NCBI RefSeq assembly: GCF_022631235.3
Contig: NZ_CP093310.2
Span: forward strand, 620,001 to 684,000
DNA: 64,000 nt
DNA from: Psychrobacter raelei
Lineage (GTDB): Bacteria > Pseudomonadota > Gammaproteobacteria > Pseudomonadales > Moraxellaceae
Reading direction: 5' to 3'
In this document: one piece after another, positions 50,022 through 61,750 of the stretch
Position numbering within the stretch: position 1 is the first letter of the stretch
Layout: each line of letters starts with the position of its first letter
The notes under the pieces: generated by a model
What the model was told of the DNA's origin: nothing
The model's database searches: none
Seen by the model: only the letters and a program-made list of their open reading frames with translations
Program-made: the position numbers and the translations under genes

Positions 50022-50244
50022 CGGGCACGCTTAATGAACAGTAAAGCGGCCACTTCTACTAAAAGGCAGGCAAATAAATGGCAGACAACAGGGCTTAAAA
50101 AACTCAGGCAGGACATATGAGGATATCGAATGTTATACCTTGATAAACGACCTAGCCTCAGCCATCTGCCAACATCTATTAGGTAAATAACCGCAACCCT
50201 TGCTATAATCAAAAACTTATAGCAGGCTTTAGGTTATTTGCCTA

Positions 50245-50284
50245 TTTAGCGACAGCGAACACATTTTAGCGACAGCGAACACAT
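50245..50284. repeat. Perfect tandem 20-bp repeat upstream of ibaG
   Basis: TTTAGCGACAGCGAACACAT occurs twice without a gap, ending 28 bases before the ibaG start. It may be a recent duplication or a two-site operator in the ibaG promoter region. Confidence 0.9.
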
Positions 50285-50312
50285 TCACCCAATAAAATTA
50301 TAGGTAGTTTTC

Positions 50313-50567
50313 ATGAGCATGAACGCGGACGATTTAATCGCATTTTTACAGCCCCATTTCCCAGAAGCTTTTATTCAAGCGGCAAATCAAGGCAATAAAT
50401 TTGATGTGCGTGTTGTGGATGCAAGCTTTGAAGGCAAACGTTTGGTACAACGCCAGCAAGCAATTTATGGCTTGGTCAATGACATTATCGCCAGCGGTGA
50501 GATTCATGCGTTAAATATCCAAGCCTTGACCCCCCAAGAGTGGGAAGCCAAACAAGCAGGTCAATAG
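50313..50567 (+). CDS. ibaG: BolA-family protein IbaG
   Basis: An 84-residue BolA-like protein with the family stretch FDVRVVDASFEGKRLVQRQQAIYGLV. IbaG works with monothiol glutaredoxin in iron-sulfur or acid-stress functions. The gene directly upstream of murA is the E. coli arrangement (ibaG-murA), which supports IbaG over BolA. The expected cysteine or histidine ligand position is occupied by a less typical residue, so cluster binding may differ. Confidence 0.85.
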   Translation: MSMNADDLIAFLQPHFPEAFIQAANQGNKFDVRVVDASFEGKRLVQRQQAIYGLVNDIIASGEIHALNIQALTPQEWEAKQAGQ

Positions 50568-50724
50568 GGGCTGATGACGAGCTGATACCATCACTCTTAT
50601 ATTAGCGGTATTTAACTGAGCGCTTGACCTTATCTTTAGTCATAGTATTTTTGATGGTCAGTGTTGTCTTATTTACCGGCACCCTTTGTATTTTTAGTCA
50701 CTTATTTAGTGTAATTTTTATTGA

Positions 50725-52047
<1,323 letters not shown>

Positions 52048-52100
52048 AGCCCGCTTGGTTATAACAAAAATACTCTCATCTTATTAAGACATACCCGACT

Positions 52101-52772
52101 ATGACTGAAACAAATGAAATATTAAACCAAGCCGATAGTGACTATGATGGTCTAACTTTGGCATTATCTAAAGGGCGTATTCTAAAAGAGACGCTGCCTT
52201 TGCTAAAAGCGGCAGGTATCGAGCTTTTAGAGGACCCAGATAAATCTCGCAAACTGATTTTTCCCACCTCACATGACAAGGTTCGGGTACTGATTCTGCG
52301 GGCCAGTGATGTGCCAACCTATGTAGAGCACGGGGCGGCCGACTTCGGCGTAGCGGGTAAAGATGTGTTGTTAGAGTATGGCGCCAAACACGTGTATGAG
52401 CTGCTGGATCTAAAAATTGCTCAGTGTAAACTGATGACTGCAGGCATTAAAGGTGTGGCGTTGCCCAATCGTCGCCTGCGTATTGCTACCAAATATGTCA
52501 ATGTGGCGCGTGCATATTTTGCCAGTCAAGGTCAGCAAGTAGATATCATCAAGCTGTATGGCTCGATGGAGCTGGCGCCTTTGGTTGGCCTAGGTGATTT
52601 AATTGTCGACGTGGTCGATACCGGCAATACTTTACGTGCTAACGGCCTTGAGCCGCTTGATCACATTTGCGATGTCTCGTCACGTCTGATTGTCAATCAG
52701 GTCAGCTACAAGCGTAAATACAGCCTGCTTGAGCCAATTTTAGACAGCTTTAAGCAAAGTATTGGTGATTAG
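52101..52772 (+). CDS. hisG: ATP phosphoribosyltransferase, short form
   Basis: A 223-residue HisG of the short type, which starts histidine synthesis by joining ATP and PRPP. Motifs include [37 protein letters not shown] and the PRPP site [16 protein letters not shown]. Short HisG lacks the regulatory domain and needs HisZ as partner; hisZ is not in this window. The gene lies between murA and hisD and ends at a strong terminator. Confidence 0.95.
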   Translation: MTETNEILNQADSDYDGLTLALSKGRILKETLPLLKAAGIELLEDPDKSRKLIFPTSHDKVRVLILRASDVPTYVEHGAADFGVAGKDVLLEYGAKHVYELLDLKIAQCKLMTAGIKGVALPNRRLRIATKYVNVARAYFASQGQQVDIIKLYGSMELAPLVGLGDLIVDVVDTGNTLRANGLEPLDHICDVSSRLIVNQVSYKRKYSLLEPILDSFKQSIGD

Positions 52773-52816
52773 TACGGACATAGAGCATTGATAACCACTT
52801 GCTATTATTGATATTT

Positions 52817-52870
52817 AAACCAGTGTAGGGCAAAACCTAGCAGTTTTGCGTGATACACTGGTTTTTTTTT
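52817..52870 (+). terminator. Terminator after hisG
   Basis: The outer 11-bp stem AAACCAGTGTA/TACACTGGTTT encloses an inner GCAAAAC/GTTTTGC stem, with a nine-T run. It separates hisG from hisD, so hisD needs its own promoter or readthrough. Confidence 0.92.
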
Positions 52871-52962
52871 AAGTGTTCTTATATGACTTTGTAAGACACT
52901 GATGCTTAGTGCTTAGTAAACATAAGCCCTTTTGGTATAACCTTATTTTTTGAGGATTTTTC

Positions 52963-54255
52963 ATGCGTACTTTGACCAGCACCGACCCCAATTTTGAGCA
53001 GCAGCTTACCGACTTGCTTGCCTTTGAAACTGTGAATGATAAAGAGCTACTGGCTACTGTTGATGACATTATCCATCAAGTACGTCATGGGGGTGATGCA
53101 GCGGTACTGGCACTGACCCAAAAGTTTGATGCTCACCCTGCAACGAGTATGCAGCAGTTAGTCTTAACGCCAGACGCTTTAAAACAAGCTTTTGGTCAAT
53201 TAGATGAGCCGATTAAAGCCGCTCTAAAGACAGCTGCTGAGCGTATTAAAGATTTTCATCAGCGCCAAGTACAGCCAAGCTGGGATTATACCGATGCACT
53301 GGGCAACCGTCTGGGACAAAAAGTGACGCCGCTAGATAGAGTGGGTATCTATGTGCCCGGTGGGCTGGCCTCTTATCCCTCGTCAGTACTTATGAATGCG
53401 GTACCTGCTAAGGTCGCTGGCGTGGCCGAGGTGATTATGGTGGTGCCAGCGCCAAAGGGCGAGCTGAATCCCTTGGTATTGGCAGCCGCTTATTTATCTG
53501 GCGTAGATAAAGTCTTTACCATTGGCGGCGCGCAAGCAGTAGCGGCATTGGCTTATGGTACAGATAGCATCGCGCAAGTGGACAAGATTACTGGGCCAGG
53601 CAATAAGTATGTGGCCGCAGCCAAGCGTGCGGTATTCGGTCAAGTGGGCATCGATATGATTGCCGGTCCCTCTGAAGTTTTAGTGTATGCCGAAGGTGAG
53701 GCGGCGGACAATGCCGACTGGTTGGCGATGGATCTATTGTCTCAAGCGGAGCACGATACAGTGGCGCAGGCGATCTTTGTGACCACCAGCGAGCAGCAAT
53801 TAAATGAGGTTGCTACGGCCATTGACAATGCCCTTGAGCGGTTGCCCAAAGCGGATATCGCCCGTGAAGCACTACAAAACCGTGGTGCACTTATTTTGGT
53901 AAAAGACCGTGCTGAGGGTCTGGCTTTAATTAATCGTATTGCCCCTGAGCATTTAGAATTGTCACTTGATAAGCCCGATGATGTGCTGGCAGATATTCGT
54001 CATGCTGGCGCCATCTTTATGGGTCGTCACACCCCTGAGGCCATTGGTGATTATTGCGCAGGCCCTAACCATGTGCTGCCGACTTCTGGTACTGCACGCT
54101 TTTCCTCACCGCTTGGGGTGTATGACTTTCAGAAAAAATCCTCTATTATCTACTGCTCAGCTGAAGGCTCAAAGCCACTGGCACAGATAGCAGATACTTT
54201 AGCAATGCAAGAGGACTTAGAGGCGCATGCCCGTTCGGCACGTTACCGCAGCTAA
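52963..54255 (+). CDS. hisD: Histidinol dehydrogenase
   Basis: A 430-residue HisD, a zinc enzyme that oxidises histidinol to histidine in the last two steps of the pathway. It shows IYVPGG for NAD, FTIGGAQAVAALAYG, the zinc ligands in SQAEHDT and the C-terminal APEHLELS and GPNHVLPTSG. It follows hisG after a terminator and precedes hisC after 326 bases. Confidence 0.97.
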   Translation: MRTLTSTDPNFEQQLTDLLAFETVNDKELLATVDDIIHQVRHGGDAAVLALTQKFDAHPATSMQQLVLTPDALKQAFGQLDEPIKAALKTAAERIKDFHQRQVQPSWDYTDALGNRLGQKVTPLDRVGIYVPGGLASYPSSVLMNAVPAKVAGVAEVIMVVPAPKGELNPLVLAAAYLSGVDKVFTIGGAQAVAALAYGTDSIAQVDKITGPGNKYVAAAKRAVFGQVGIDMIAGPSEVLVYAEGEAADNADWLAMDLLSQAEHDTVAQAIFVTTSEQQLNEVATAIDNALERLPKADIAREALQNRGALILVKDRAEGLALINRIAPEHLELSLDKPDDVLADIRHAGAIFMGRHTPEAIGDYCAGPNHVLPTSGTARFSSPLGVYDFQKKSSIIYCSAEGSKPLAQIADTLAMQEDLEAHARSARYRS

Positions 54256-54581
54256 TTTAACACGCTTATCTGCAGCTTGTAATTCATTGACACCCGTTTG
54301 GTGGAATTGGCCTATTTAGCATAGGTACTTATGGTCGTGGCGTCTTGATCAAAATGACTGGGTCATAAGGGCGCTGTAAAGTGACACTAACTGTCGTTTA
54401 ATGCCTTATGGGTGTTGTTTTTTGGTGGATTATTATCGTTTACTTGGGGCGGGCGTGCTAAGATAAGCTGTGCTATTTGCTTTGAACTTGCCCTTAATAT
54501 CTTAATTGAATGAAGTGAGTAAGACCAAGTTATTGCGTATTGTGATGGCTGGCCACACTTCATATCACCCCTTATAAAAAG
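54256..54581. other. Intergenic region hisD/hisC
   Basis: A stretch of 326 bases with no supportable gene. A TTGACA at 54287 has no good -10 partner; the hisC promoter is presumably in the A+T-rich part near 54500. No repeat or terminator was found. Confidence 0.5.
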
Positions 54582-55685
54582 ATGATAAAGACTATGGAAT
54601 TTAAACTTGATACGCGATTGTGGTCTACAAAAGCACGTAATTTAAACCCCTATGTACCCGGAGAGCAGCCCAAGCACGATAATTTGTGCAAGCTAAATAC
54701 CAACGAAAACCCGTTTCCGCCTTCCCCCAAAGTTGTAGAGGCCATTACGGCCGCTTTAAGTCATGGCGGTGATCAATTGCGTCTGTATCCGGCACCTGAG
54801 TCTGATGCATTAAGGCAGGCTTTGGCTGATGCTTATGATTTACATCTCAATCAAGTCTTTGTTGGTAATGGCTCAGATGAGGTTTTGGCGCTAGTATTTG
54901 CCAGCTTTTTTATGAAAGAGCGCCCATTATTGGCGCCGGATATCAGCTATAGTTTTTATCCGGTATACGCCGATACTTTTGGCATTGATTTAGTAAAAAT
55001 CCCATTGCGTGATGATTTTAGTATTGAGACTGATGATTATCGTCAGCCTTGCTCAGGCATTATTATTGCTAACCCCAATGCGCCCACTGGTATCTTAATG
55101 TCACTTGAGGCCATTGACAAGCTAGCCACTGAGCACCCCAATGCAGTGATTGTGATTGATGAGGCTTATATTGATTTTGCCAGTACCGAGCAGGCGTCAG
55201 CCATCCGCTTAATTGAGACGCATGATAATCTACTGGTTACCCAAACCTTCTCAAAATCACGCTCATTGGCAGGGCTGCGTGTGGGTATGGCTTTTGGTAA
55301 TCCTTCATTAATTGAAGCGTTAACCCGCATGAAAAACAGCTTTAATAGCTATCCACTAGACCGTTTGGCACAAGCGGGAGCCTTAGCCAGTGTAGAAGAT
55401 GAGTTGTATTTTAAGAGTACCTGTGAGCAAGTTATTGCGCTACGCGAACAGCTAATTGAGCAATTAAGCTCGCTTAACTTCACGGTATTGCCATCACAAG
55501 CCAACTTTGTGTTTGCTCGCCCACAGCAGGGCAATGCCAGTGAAGTCGCCCAGCAGCTGCGTGAGCAAGGCATTATCGTGCGTTATTTTAATCAGCCAAG
55601 AATTAATGAATATTTGCGCATTACTGTGGGTACCGCTGAGCAAAACCGACGTTTGATTGGCGCCTTACAGCAGATGGCTGGTTAA
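54582..55685 (+). CDS. hisC: Histidinol-phosphate aminotransferase
   Basis: A 367-residue PLP-dependent aminotransferase of the HisC type. Features are KLNTNENPFPPSP, the NPNAPTG loop, VIDEAYIDFA, and the PLP lysine in TFSKSRSLAGLRVG. It converts imidazole acetol phosphate to histidinol phosphate with glutamate. A second ATG four codons in is an equally good start. Confidence 0.95.
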   Translation: MIKTMEFKLDTRLWSTKARNLNPYVPGEQPKHDNLCKLNTNENPFPPSPKVVEAITAALSHGGDQLRLYPAPESDALRQALADAYDLHLNQVFVGNGSDEVLALVFASFFMKERPLLAPDISYSFYPVYADTFGIDLVKIPLRDDFSIETDDYRQPCSGIIIANPNAPTGILMSLEAIDKLATEHPNAVIVIDEAYIDFASTEQASAIRLIETHDNLLVTQTFSKSRSLAGLRVGMAFGNPSLIEALTRMKNSFNSYPLDRLAQAGALASVEDELYFKSTCEQVIALREQLIEQLSSLNFTVLPSQANFVFARPQQGNASEVAQQLREQGIIVRYFNQPRINEYLRITVGTAEQNRRLIGALQQMAG

Positions 55686-55764
55686 TCCGTATTGTCTTTC
55701 TGCCTTGCCTTTTTGTCTTGTCTTTCTGCCTTGATTGCATGGCCATTTAGCAAGACATGCATAA

Positions 55765-55797
55765 AAAAGGACACCCTTATCGGTGTCCTTTTCTTTT
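55765..55797. terminator. Bidirectional terminator between hisC and pabB
   Basis: The 11-bp stem AAAAGGACACC/GGTGTCCTTTT with loop CTTATC and further T-runs on both strands, placed between two converging genes. Confidence 0.9.
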
Positions 55798-55833
55798 TGT
55801 CTTTTTTGTAGGTAAAAATAAAATGAGGTGTGT

Positions 55834-57537
55834 CTATGGCGTAGATTTAGAGGGCTGCGGATTTAAGATGTGTCGCAAGTTGCCCACCTTATCATGACAC
55901 TCTTGATATTCTGATTGGCACTCAGAGCCCACGGTAATACCGCCGCCTGCCCACAACGCCACGTTGCCTTGATGATCAGCTTGCAAGGATCGAATCAGCA
56001 CATTCCACTGTCCATTGCCAGAGAAGTTCATAAAGCCCAATGTTCCGCAATAGGCTCCTCGTGGCGCCACTTCTAGCTCACTAATAATCTCCACCGCACG
56101 CTTTTTTGGGGTGCCAGTAATAGATCCTGCCGGTAAGCTGTCGAATAATACAGTTAATGGATGGTGCTCAGGCTTAATGGTGGCAGTGATGGAGCTGACC
56201 ATATGGTGCACGTTGCTAAAGCTTTCGATGGCAAACAGTTTGGGGACTTTGACGCTGCCTATTTGCGCATATTTGCCCAAGTCATTACGCAGCAAGTCTA
56301 CAATCATTACGTTTTCGGCTTTGTCTTTTTCGCTCATGGCCAATTGCTGCTTGAGCGTGTCATCTTGCTCGGGTGTTTTGCCTCTTGGCAGCGTACCTTT
56401 GATAGGTTTGGTTAGAATTTGTGATTGGCCTTGATGATCGTTATCAAACCACACAAACAGCTCAGGCGAACAGCTTAACAATTCAAATGCAGCAAAGGGA
56501 TGACCACCTGATGGGGCAGGGATGTCAGAGTGTTTAGCCTGTTTTGTGAGCTGCGTAATGCAGAGATAGCCGGCAAAAGGTGCCTGTGTTTGCTGATGTA
56601 GCTGGGGCAGGTAATTGACCAAACGAATGGGGCTATCTGACGGGAAATAGGTATCGGTATCGCTGGTGGCAGTCGCCTGCGTCGGAGAGTGATTTTTTGC
56701 ACTGTCATCATTTTGAGCATGCAAAGCGCTGGGCAATTGTCCTTGCCACTTTTGGGTTAAGTTAATCTGATAGCTGTCGCCTTGATATAAATAGTGTTGG
56801 GTTTGCTCAAAGGCAGAGCGATAACCCTCAACATCCCAGATAGGGTCTAAGGCAAGCAAAGGTGATGCCAATTGTTTTTTTTGCCTTGAGGACAGCTGCG
56901 CCTCAAATGCCTGCAAATAGGTCATAACTTTGTTGATAGCTTGCTGAGGGCACGCCGGCTGTGTGTGCAGCTGCCAGCCTTGGGGCGTTGGGGTCAAATA
57001 AATATCATAATGACCCAAGAAGGCTGCCGGCTGCTCGGCCAAGCCGATATCTGACTTGGGACTAAGTGCTTTGGCCGCTATGTCATAACCAATAAAGCCC
57101 ATCAGACCATTGTGATAAGCACAGCTTTCGTGAGGTTTATTGATGCTGTGTGCGCTATAGTTGCCGCCATTATGAGCCTTGTTATCAGCTTTTTTATGCA
57201 CAGTGGCATATTCAATCAGCTCACTTATCCACTGCTCATAACCCATGTGCCGCGTTGTAACCATTTGGGTGGCGGCTTGTGATGCTTGATCTTGTGGGCG
57301 GTTATATACGGTCACCTCTACGTTCAGCGCAGAGGACTTGAGGTTATGGGACTGTGTGATGGGCGAGACGCTCCAGGATTTTTTTGGCAATAAACCTACC
57401 ACAGGGCTGCCTTGATTATTAAGCCAGCATACATGCCAAGGCAGATGACGCTCAGCGCACTGCTCAACAAAATCTATCAGATAAGGCACAAGCTGATGCG
57501 CCGGCAGGTTATCAAATGAAAAGGTGTGGTAAATCAT
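55834..57537 (-). CDS. pabB: Aminodeoxychorismate synthase component I
   Basis: A 567-residue chorismate-binding enzyme. The C-terminal domain (about 240-555) has PIKGTLPRG, the lysine that marks PabB rather than TrpE, plus MIVDLLRNDLGK, GSITGTPKKRA and RGAYCGTLGF. The N-terminal region is divergent, with a low-complexity insert (about 275-300). It makes 4-amino-4-deoxychorismate for folate, using ammonia from PabA, which is not adjacent. It converges with hisC. Confidence 0.92.
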   Translation of the reverse strand: MIYHTFSFDNLPAHQLVPYLIDFVEQCAERHLPWHVCWLNNQGSPVVGLLPKKSWSVSPITQSHNLKSSALNVEVTVYNRPQDQASQAATQMVTTRHMGYEQWISELIEYATVHKKADNKAHNGGNYSAHSINKPHESCAYHNGLMGFIGYDIAAKALSPKSDIGLAEQPAAFLGHYDIYLTPTPQGWQLHTQPACPQQAINKVMTYLQAFEAQLSSRQKKQLASPLLALDPIWDVEGYRSAFEQTQHYLYQGDSYQINLTQKWQGQLPSALHAQNDDSAKNHSPTQATATSDTDTYFPSDSPIRLVNYLPQLHQQTQAPFAGYLCITQLTKQAKHSDIPAPSGGHPFAAFELLSCSPELFVWFDNDHQGQSQILTKPIKGTLPRGKTPEQDDTLKQQLAMSEKDKAENVMIVDLLRNDLGKYAQIGSVKVPKLFAIESFSNVHHMVSSITATIKPEHHPLTVLFDSLPAGSITGTPKKRAVEIISELEVAPRGAYCGTLGFMNFSGNGQWNVLIRSLQADHQGNVALWAGGGITVGSECQSEYQECHDKVGNLRHILNPQPSKSTP

Positions 57538-58003
57538 AAACGCTCAATAAAAGTAAAAAGGGCTGTGGTATTGTTGGATAACAACCATACCTATAGACAG
57601 TTGGGCACAGGTGATGGCCATTTTCGGCTGCTAAAAGTTAACGGATACCATACATCAAGTGCCACAAACAACATACGTAAAATGCCGGCTATTTTACATT
57701 GTGCCAATCGCTGATAACACTGTTTAAACTGATATCTTGCTTACAATTACATATCATTTGGTAATAACTAAGCTTAACATTTGCTAGGCACAAGTGGCTG
57801 TCTGTAATATAGACTAATGTATAAGTGCTAATATAATAAGTGCTCATATCAATAAGGCGAACATAGGCTACAGCAATATTGTAGATCGCGACATGAGCCG
57901 CACCAAGTTTAACAATACTCAGCCATTATCCATAACGGCACTTTAAGGCTTATTTTTATTCGCTATTTACCTTTAATTTTTACTCATTCAGGAAGAATAT
58001 TTT
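57538..58003. other. Intergenic region pabB/EcsC-family gene
   Basis: A stretch of 466 bases, A+T-rich, between divergent genes. It contains near-repeated AAGTGCT(A/C)ATAT segments at about 57825 and 57839. I see no gene, tRNA or clear promoter pair. Confidence 0.5.
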
Positions 58004-59323
58004 ATGGCTAAGCAATCAAAAAGTTCAAAAAAAAGCAAAGCAGTTGTAACCGGTCTAGACGTATTAGGCCATGTGGCACGCAATAATTTAGAGCGTTTTG
58101 GCTCTATGCTTGACAGTTTAAGTGCCAAATCAGGCAAAGCCAGTCAATTTAAAGCGGTCGATTTATCTGACTACAAAACCAGCACGGCCAGCAACTTGTT
58201 AAGCCAACAAACCATTAAGACCTCAGAGCAGCTATTGGGTAAGCGCTTTGCGACTTATGGCAAGTATGCCAAAAAAGTTGTGCCAAACAGTATTTATCAA
58301 AAGGCGTCTGACAGCGTATTTTCACAAGTGGCAAAATTGGCTGCCACATGGAGTGAAATCGATTTACCACGCGAGCAGCGCTTTGAGGGCATTCAGACGT
58401 TAAGCGATCAAGAGCGCAATGCGTTGGCACGTGATATAGCCAACCAAAACCGTGCTTTGGCTACTATAGGCGGCGTAACGGGTCTGGCTGGTCTACCGGG
58501 TATGTTGGCTGATACGCTGTGGTTGCTTTTGGTATCACTACGCACGGTTTATCAGTTGGCCACTGTGTATGATAAACCCTTAACCGGTAAGCAAGGTATT
58601 AAAATGGCGTATGCGGTGATTGGCAGCGCTGACTTAAGCAAAATGCAAGAAAAACAGACGATTTTAGCAGCGCTAGGTGTGGCCAAAGGTTTAATTAGCA
58701 ATGCAGATAATACGGGTCTACGTAGTGAGCTTTCAAAAGGCTTAGGCATTGCTGGCAGTAATATTGAGTTTTATGCCAAACAAGTGGATAAGTTAGCAGA
58801 GCAGTTTAACTTCGACTTAGACAGCATTAATATCAGCTGGATGGGCAAATTCTTACCGCTTGTGGCTGTGGGAACTACGGTACATTACAACAGCCATTTG
58901 ATTGATCAAGTTATCGGTGTGGCCAAGGCAACATTTGGTCCAGAGCCTATTGTGGCGAAGCAGGCGTTAACGGATGCGACCCATGAAGAGGATCAATCAG
59001 ACAACGCGTCAGAAAAAGCTGCCGATAAAAAGCAGCCTGCTAAAAACGATAGTGAGGCTAAAACACAAAGCGCTGATGAAGCAGCTGACAAAAACGCTGA
59101 CAACAATGCTGACAATAAGCAAACTAAGGCTGATAAAAAAACTGAAGTAAGCGATGACGTGGCCGATCAATTCGGTGAAGAGCCTACAGATCCCACCAAA
59201 GGTGCAGAAACCCAAGAAAGCTATGACTTTCACACACAAGAGGGGCAACCTGCCAAAAAAGACGCTGAGTCAACAACTGCCAATGACGCTAAAAATGACG
59301 CTAAAAAAGATCAAGCCAAATAG
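58004..59323 (+). CDS. EcsC-family protein with acidic low-complexity tail
   Basis: A 439-residue protein. Residues about 95-310 match the EcsC family: GVTGLAGLPGMLADTLWLLLVSLRTVYQLA and KFLPLVAVGTTVHYNSHLIDQVI. The glycine-rich segments look membrane-active. Residues 330-439 are Lys/Asp/Ala/Glu-rich and surely disordered. EcsC proteins are poorly understood; the name comes from a Bacillus transporter operon. It stands alone, with AGGAAGA before the ATG. Confidence 0.85.
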   Translation: MAKQSKSSKKSKAVVTGLDVLGHVARNNLERFGSMLDSLSAKSGKASQFKAVDLSDYKTSTASNLLSQQTIKTSEQLLGKRFATYGKYAKKVVPNSIYQKASDSVFSQVAKLAATWSEIDLPREQRFEGIQTLSDQERNALARDIANQNRALATIGGVTGLAGLPGMLADTLWLLLVSLRTVYQLATVYDKPLTGKQGIKMAYAVIGSADLSKMQEKQTILAALGVAKGLISNADNTGLRSELSKGLGIAGSNIEFYAKQVDKLAEQFNFDLDSINISWMGKFLPLVAVGTTVHYNSHLIDQVIGVAKATFGPEPIVAKQALTDATHEEDQSDNASEKAADKKQPAKNDSEAKTQSADEAADKNADNNADNKQTKADKKTEVSDDVADQFGEEPTDPTKGAETQESYDFHTQEGQPAKKDAESTTANDAKNDAKKDQAK

Positions 59324-59601
59324 CCTAATAGCTTGATAATTTAATAAGCTTATTTTGGCTTAATAACCGTTTAGACAGGTCAGGGCGTGACGTAAGGTGA
59401 GTATTGTTTAATACCACCTTGCATCATGCGGTATAACTCTGTAAAATTACCGCCTTAACTTCCCGCTGAGGAAGGCTAGAATAGCAGGTGGTTGGTGTTG
59501 TGTGCTGGAATGAGCCAGTGACATGATAGCTAACAGCTAATGCGTTTAGTGCCTCAGTTAAATACAGCTTTGCTGTATATCGGACATAGAGAGAATTAAT
59601 T

Positions 59602-59880
59602 ATGCGTAAAGATATCCACCCAGAATACCAAGAAGTATTATTCCACGACACTAACGCTGACGTGTTCTTCTTAACCCGTTCAACTGCTAAAACTAAAGCT
59701 ACTCGTGAGTATGAAGGTAAAGAATATCCTTACTACCCACTAGATATCTCTAGCGCTTCTCATCCTTTCTACACTGGCGAACAACGCAAAACTTCTAACG
59801 AAGGTCGTGTTGCAAGCTTCAACAAACGCTTTGGTGCGTTTGGTGGCCGTAGCAAGGCTAAGAAAACTGACGCTGAGTAA
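59602..59880 (+). CDS. rpmE2: 50S ribosomal protein L31 type B
   Basis: A 92-residue L31 of the zinc-free type: [17 protein letters not shown] with no CxxC, then [16 protein letters not shown]. Type B paralogues replace zinc-binding L31 under zinc shortage in many bacteria, usually under Zur control. I found no clear Zur box upstream, and this may be the only L31. Strong codon bias fits high expression. Confidence 0.95.
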
Positions 59881-59914
59881 TGATTTAAATTATTCTGCTT
59901 TAAGTTTTAAGCAA

Positions 59915-59946
59915 AAAAAACCACCGTTTTTTACGGTGGTTTTTTT
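59915..59946. terminator. Bidirectional terminator between rpmE2 and murJ
   Basis: The stem AAAAAACCACCGT/ACGGTGGTTTTTT with a TTTTT loop and A/T runs on both sides, between converging genes. Confidence 0.93.
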
Positions 59947-59963
59947 ATTATATAAACTATCCG

Positions 59964-61514
59964 TTAGCCATGTTTTAATTGACGAGGACGGAAGCCTGAT
60001 GCCAGTAGCACCACACCATATACCAGCGCACCCACGGCACAGATTAGCAATAAAGCAAAGACGCGATGCCACTGTGAAGCATGAGTGGGGAAGTAGGGGA
60101 GCATTAAATACAGCGCAATCACCATCAATAAGCTAGATATGGCAAACTGAGCAAACAGCTTTTTCCACTGTGGGCCAAAGCGGTAAAAGTTGCGCTTATG
60201 CAGAAGATAGTACAGTAGACCTGCGTTGACGAAAGAAGCGGCTGTGGTGGCCAATGCCAGACCGCCATGCAAAGGCAGTTTGAGCAGATAAAACAGACCC
60301 ACGAAGATTAAGCTAAATATCATGTTAGCAATCACAGTGATAATACCAATTTTCACTGGAGTCTTGGTGTCTTGACGGGCGAAGAAAGCGGGCGCAAAGA
60401 TTTTAATGAGCATAAAGCCTAAGATGCCGCCAGACATACTTCGTAGCGCAAAGCCACTCATATTAGCATCGCGTAAAGAAAACTCACCACGCATAAATAG
60501 CGTCTGCATCAATACATCAGACAACACAAATAAAGCACACGCTGCTGGCAGACCCACCACAATAATTAATCGAGCCGCCCAGTCTAAGGTCTTACGGAAG
60601 CTGACATCATCTTTTTTGGCTTCACTGGTAGACAGGCTTGGCAAAATAACGGTACCAATGGCGACCCCAATTAAACCCAAAGGCAATTCGGTCAAACGCT
60701 CAGCGCCATATAACCAAGAAACCGAACCGGTGATCATTAATGATGCCAAGATGGTGTTAAGCAGCAAGTTAATTTGAGTGACTGAAACACCAAAGATGGC
60801 CGGTAACATCAGTTTTAAGATGCGGCGCACCCCTTCGTGCTGAAAATCAATCTTGGGCGGCACCAGCAGTTTTTGCTGATACAACTGCGGCAATTGGATA
60901 AAAAACTGTAATAGACCTGCTATGGCAACGGCGTAACCTAAAGCCATAATCGGTTTATCAAACATAGGCGCAAAAATGAGAGCGGCCGCAATCATACTTA
61001 AGTTAAGCAGGACAGGGGCTACAGCAGGCGCAGCAAAACGTCCATAGCTTTGCAAAATACTACCGGCAAAGGCGGTCATAGAAATAAACAGCAAATAGGG
61101 GAAGGTTAAACGCAGTAGCTCGGTGGTGGTGTTAAACTTATTGGGGTCCTCAGCAAAACCTGGCGCAAATAAACTGACTACCCATGGCGCTGCCAACATA
61201 ACCACTACCGTTAGCATAGATAAAATCATCAATAGCGCACCTGAGGTGCGGCTGATTAAAATCTGTACTTCTTGTAGGGTACGGCGCTCTTTGTATTCAG
61301 ATAAGACAGGAACAAAAGCTTGACTAAAGGCGCCTTCAGCGAAGAGACGGCGTAGAAAGTTTGGAATCTTGAATGCCACCAAAAAAGCATCCATCAGGCC
61401 ACCAGCACCAAACACACTCATTAGGACCATGTCGCGCACAAGGCCTAGAATACGTGAGAGCATGGTCATGGAGCTGACAATCATTGTCGAGCGAAACAGT
61501 TTACTTTTTGCCAT
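59964..61514 (-). CDS. murJ: Lipid II flippase MurJ
   Basis: A 516-residue inner-membrane protein with about 14 membrane segments, of the MOP superfamily. It starts with SSMTMLSRILGLVRDMVLMSVFGAG and has FAEGAFSQAFVPVLSEYKE, both MurJ hallmarks with essential arginines. It moves lipid II to the periplasmic face for wall synthesis. It is divergent from the CitE-like gene. Confidence 0.95.
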   Translation of the reverse strand: MAKSKLFRSTMIVSSMTMLSRILGLVRDMVLMSVFGAGGLMDAFLVAFKIPNFLRRLFAEGAFSQAFVPVLSEYKERRTLQEVQILISRTSGALLMILSMLTVVVMLAAPWVVSLFAPGFAEDPNKFNTTTELLRLTFPYLLFISMTAFAGSILQSYGRFAAPAVAPVLLNLSMIAAALIFAPMFDKPIMALGYAVAIAGLLQFFIQLPQLYQQKLLVPPKIDFQHEGVRRILKLMLPAIFGVSVTQINLLLNTILASLMITGSVSWLYGAERLTELPLGLIGVAIGTVILPSLSTSEAKKDDVSFRKTLDWAARLIIVVGLPAACALFVLSDVLMQTLFMRGEFSLRDANMSGFALRSMSGGILGFMLIKIFAPAFFARQDTKTPVKIGIITVIANMIFSLIFVGLFYLLKLPLHGGLALATTAASFVNAGLLYYLLHKRNFYRFGPQWKKLFAQFAISSLLMVIALYLMLPYFPTHASQWHRVFALLLICAVGALVYGVVLLASGFRPRQLKHG

Positions 61515-61750
61515 GTAATCTCAATACCTGTTTGTTTAAAATAGGTTTCATTGGGTTTTAAAATTATAAAAAACTGGCAGATTATAGCACTATCTCGATA
61601 CGATAATTGTACTGGCTAATGAAATTGTGATGGAATCTGGGGGTGTGTCATACTTGGTAGTTTGTCTGTTTTGGCTCTGAGCTGTAATCATTTTATTGTT
61701 AATTTTAATAAATATACCTATAAACCATGAAGGGTAAAAAAGGATAAAAA

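Noticed and set aside
54287..54315. TTGACA as a hisC promoter
   Set aside because: No -10 resembling TATAAT at 16-18 bases.
59324..59601. Zur operator before rpmE2
   Set aside because: I looked for a GTTATAATATAAC-type palindrome and saw none.
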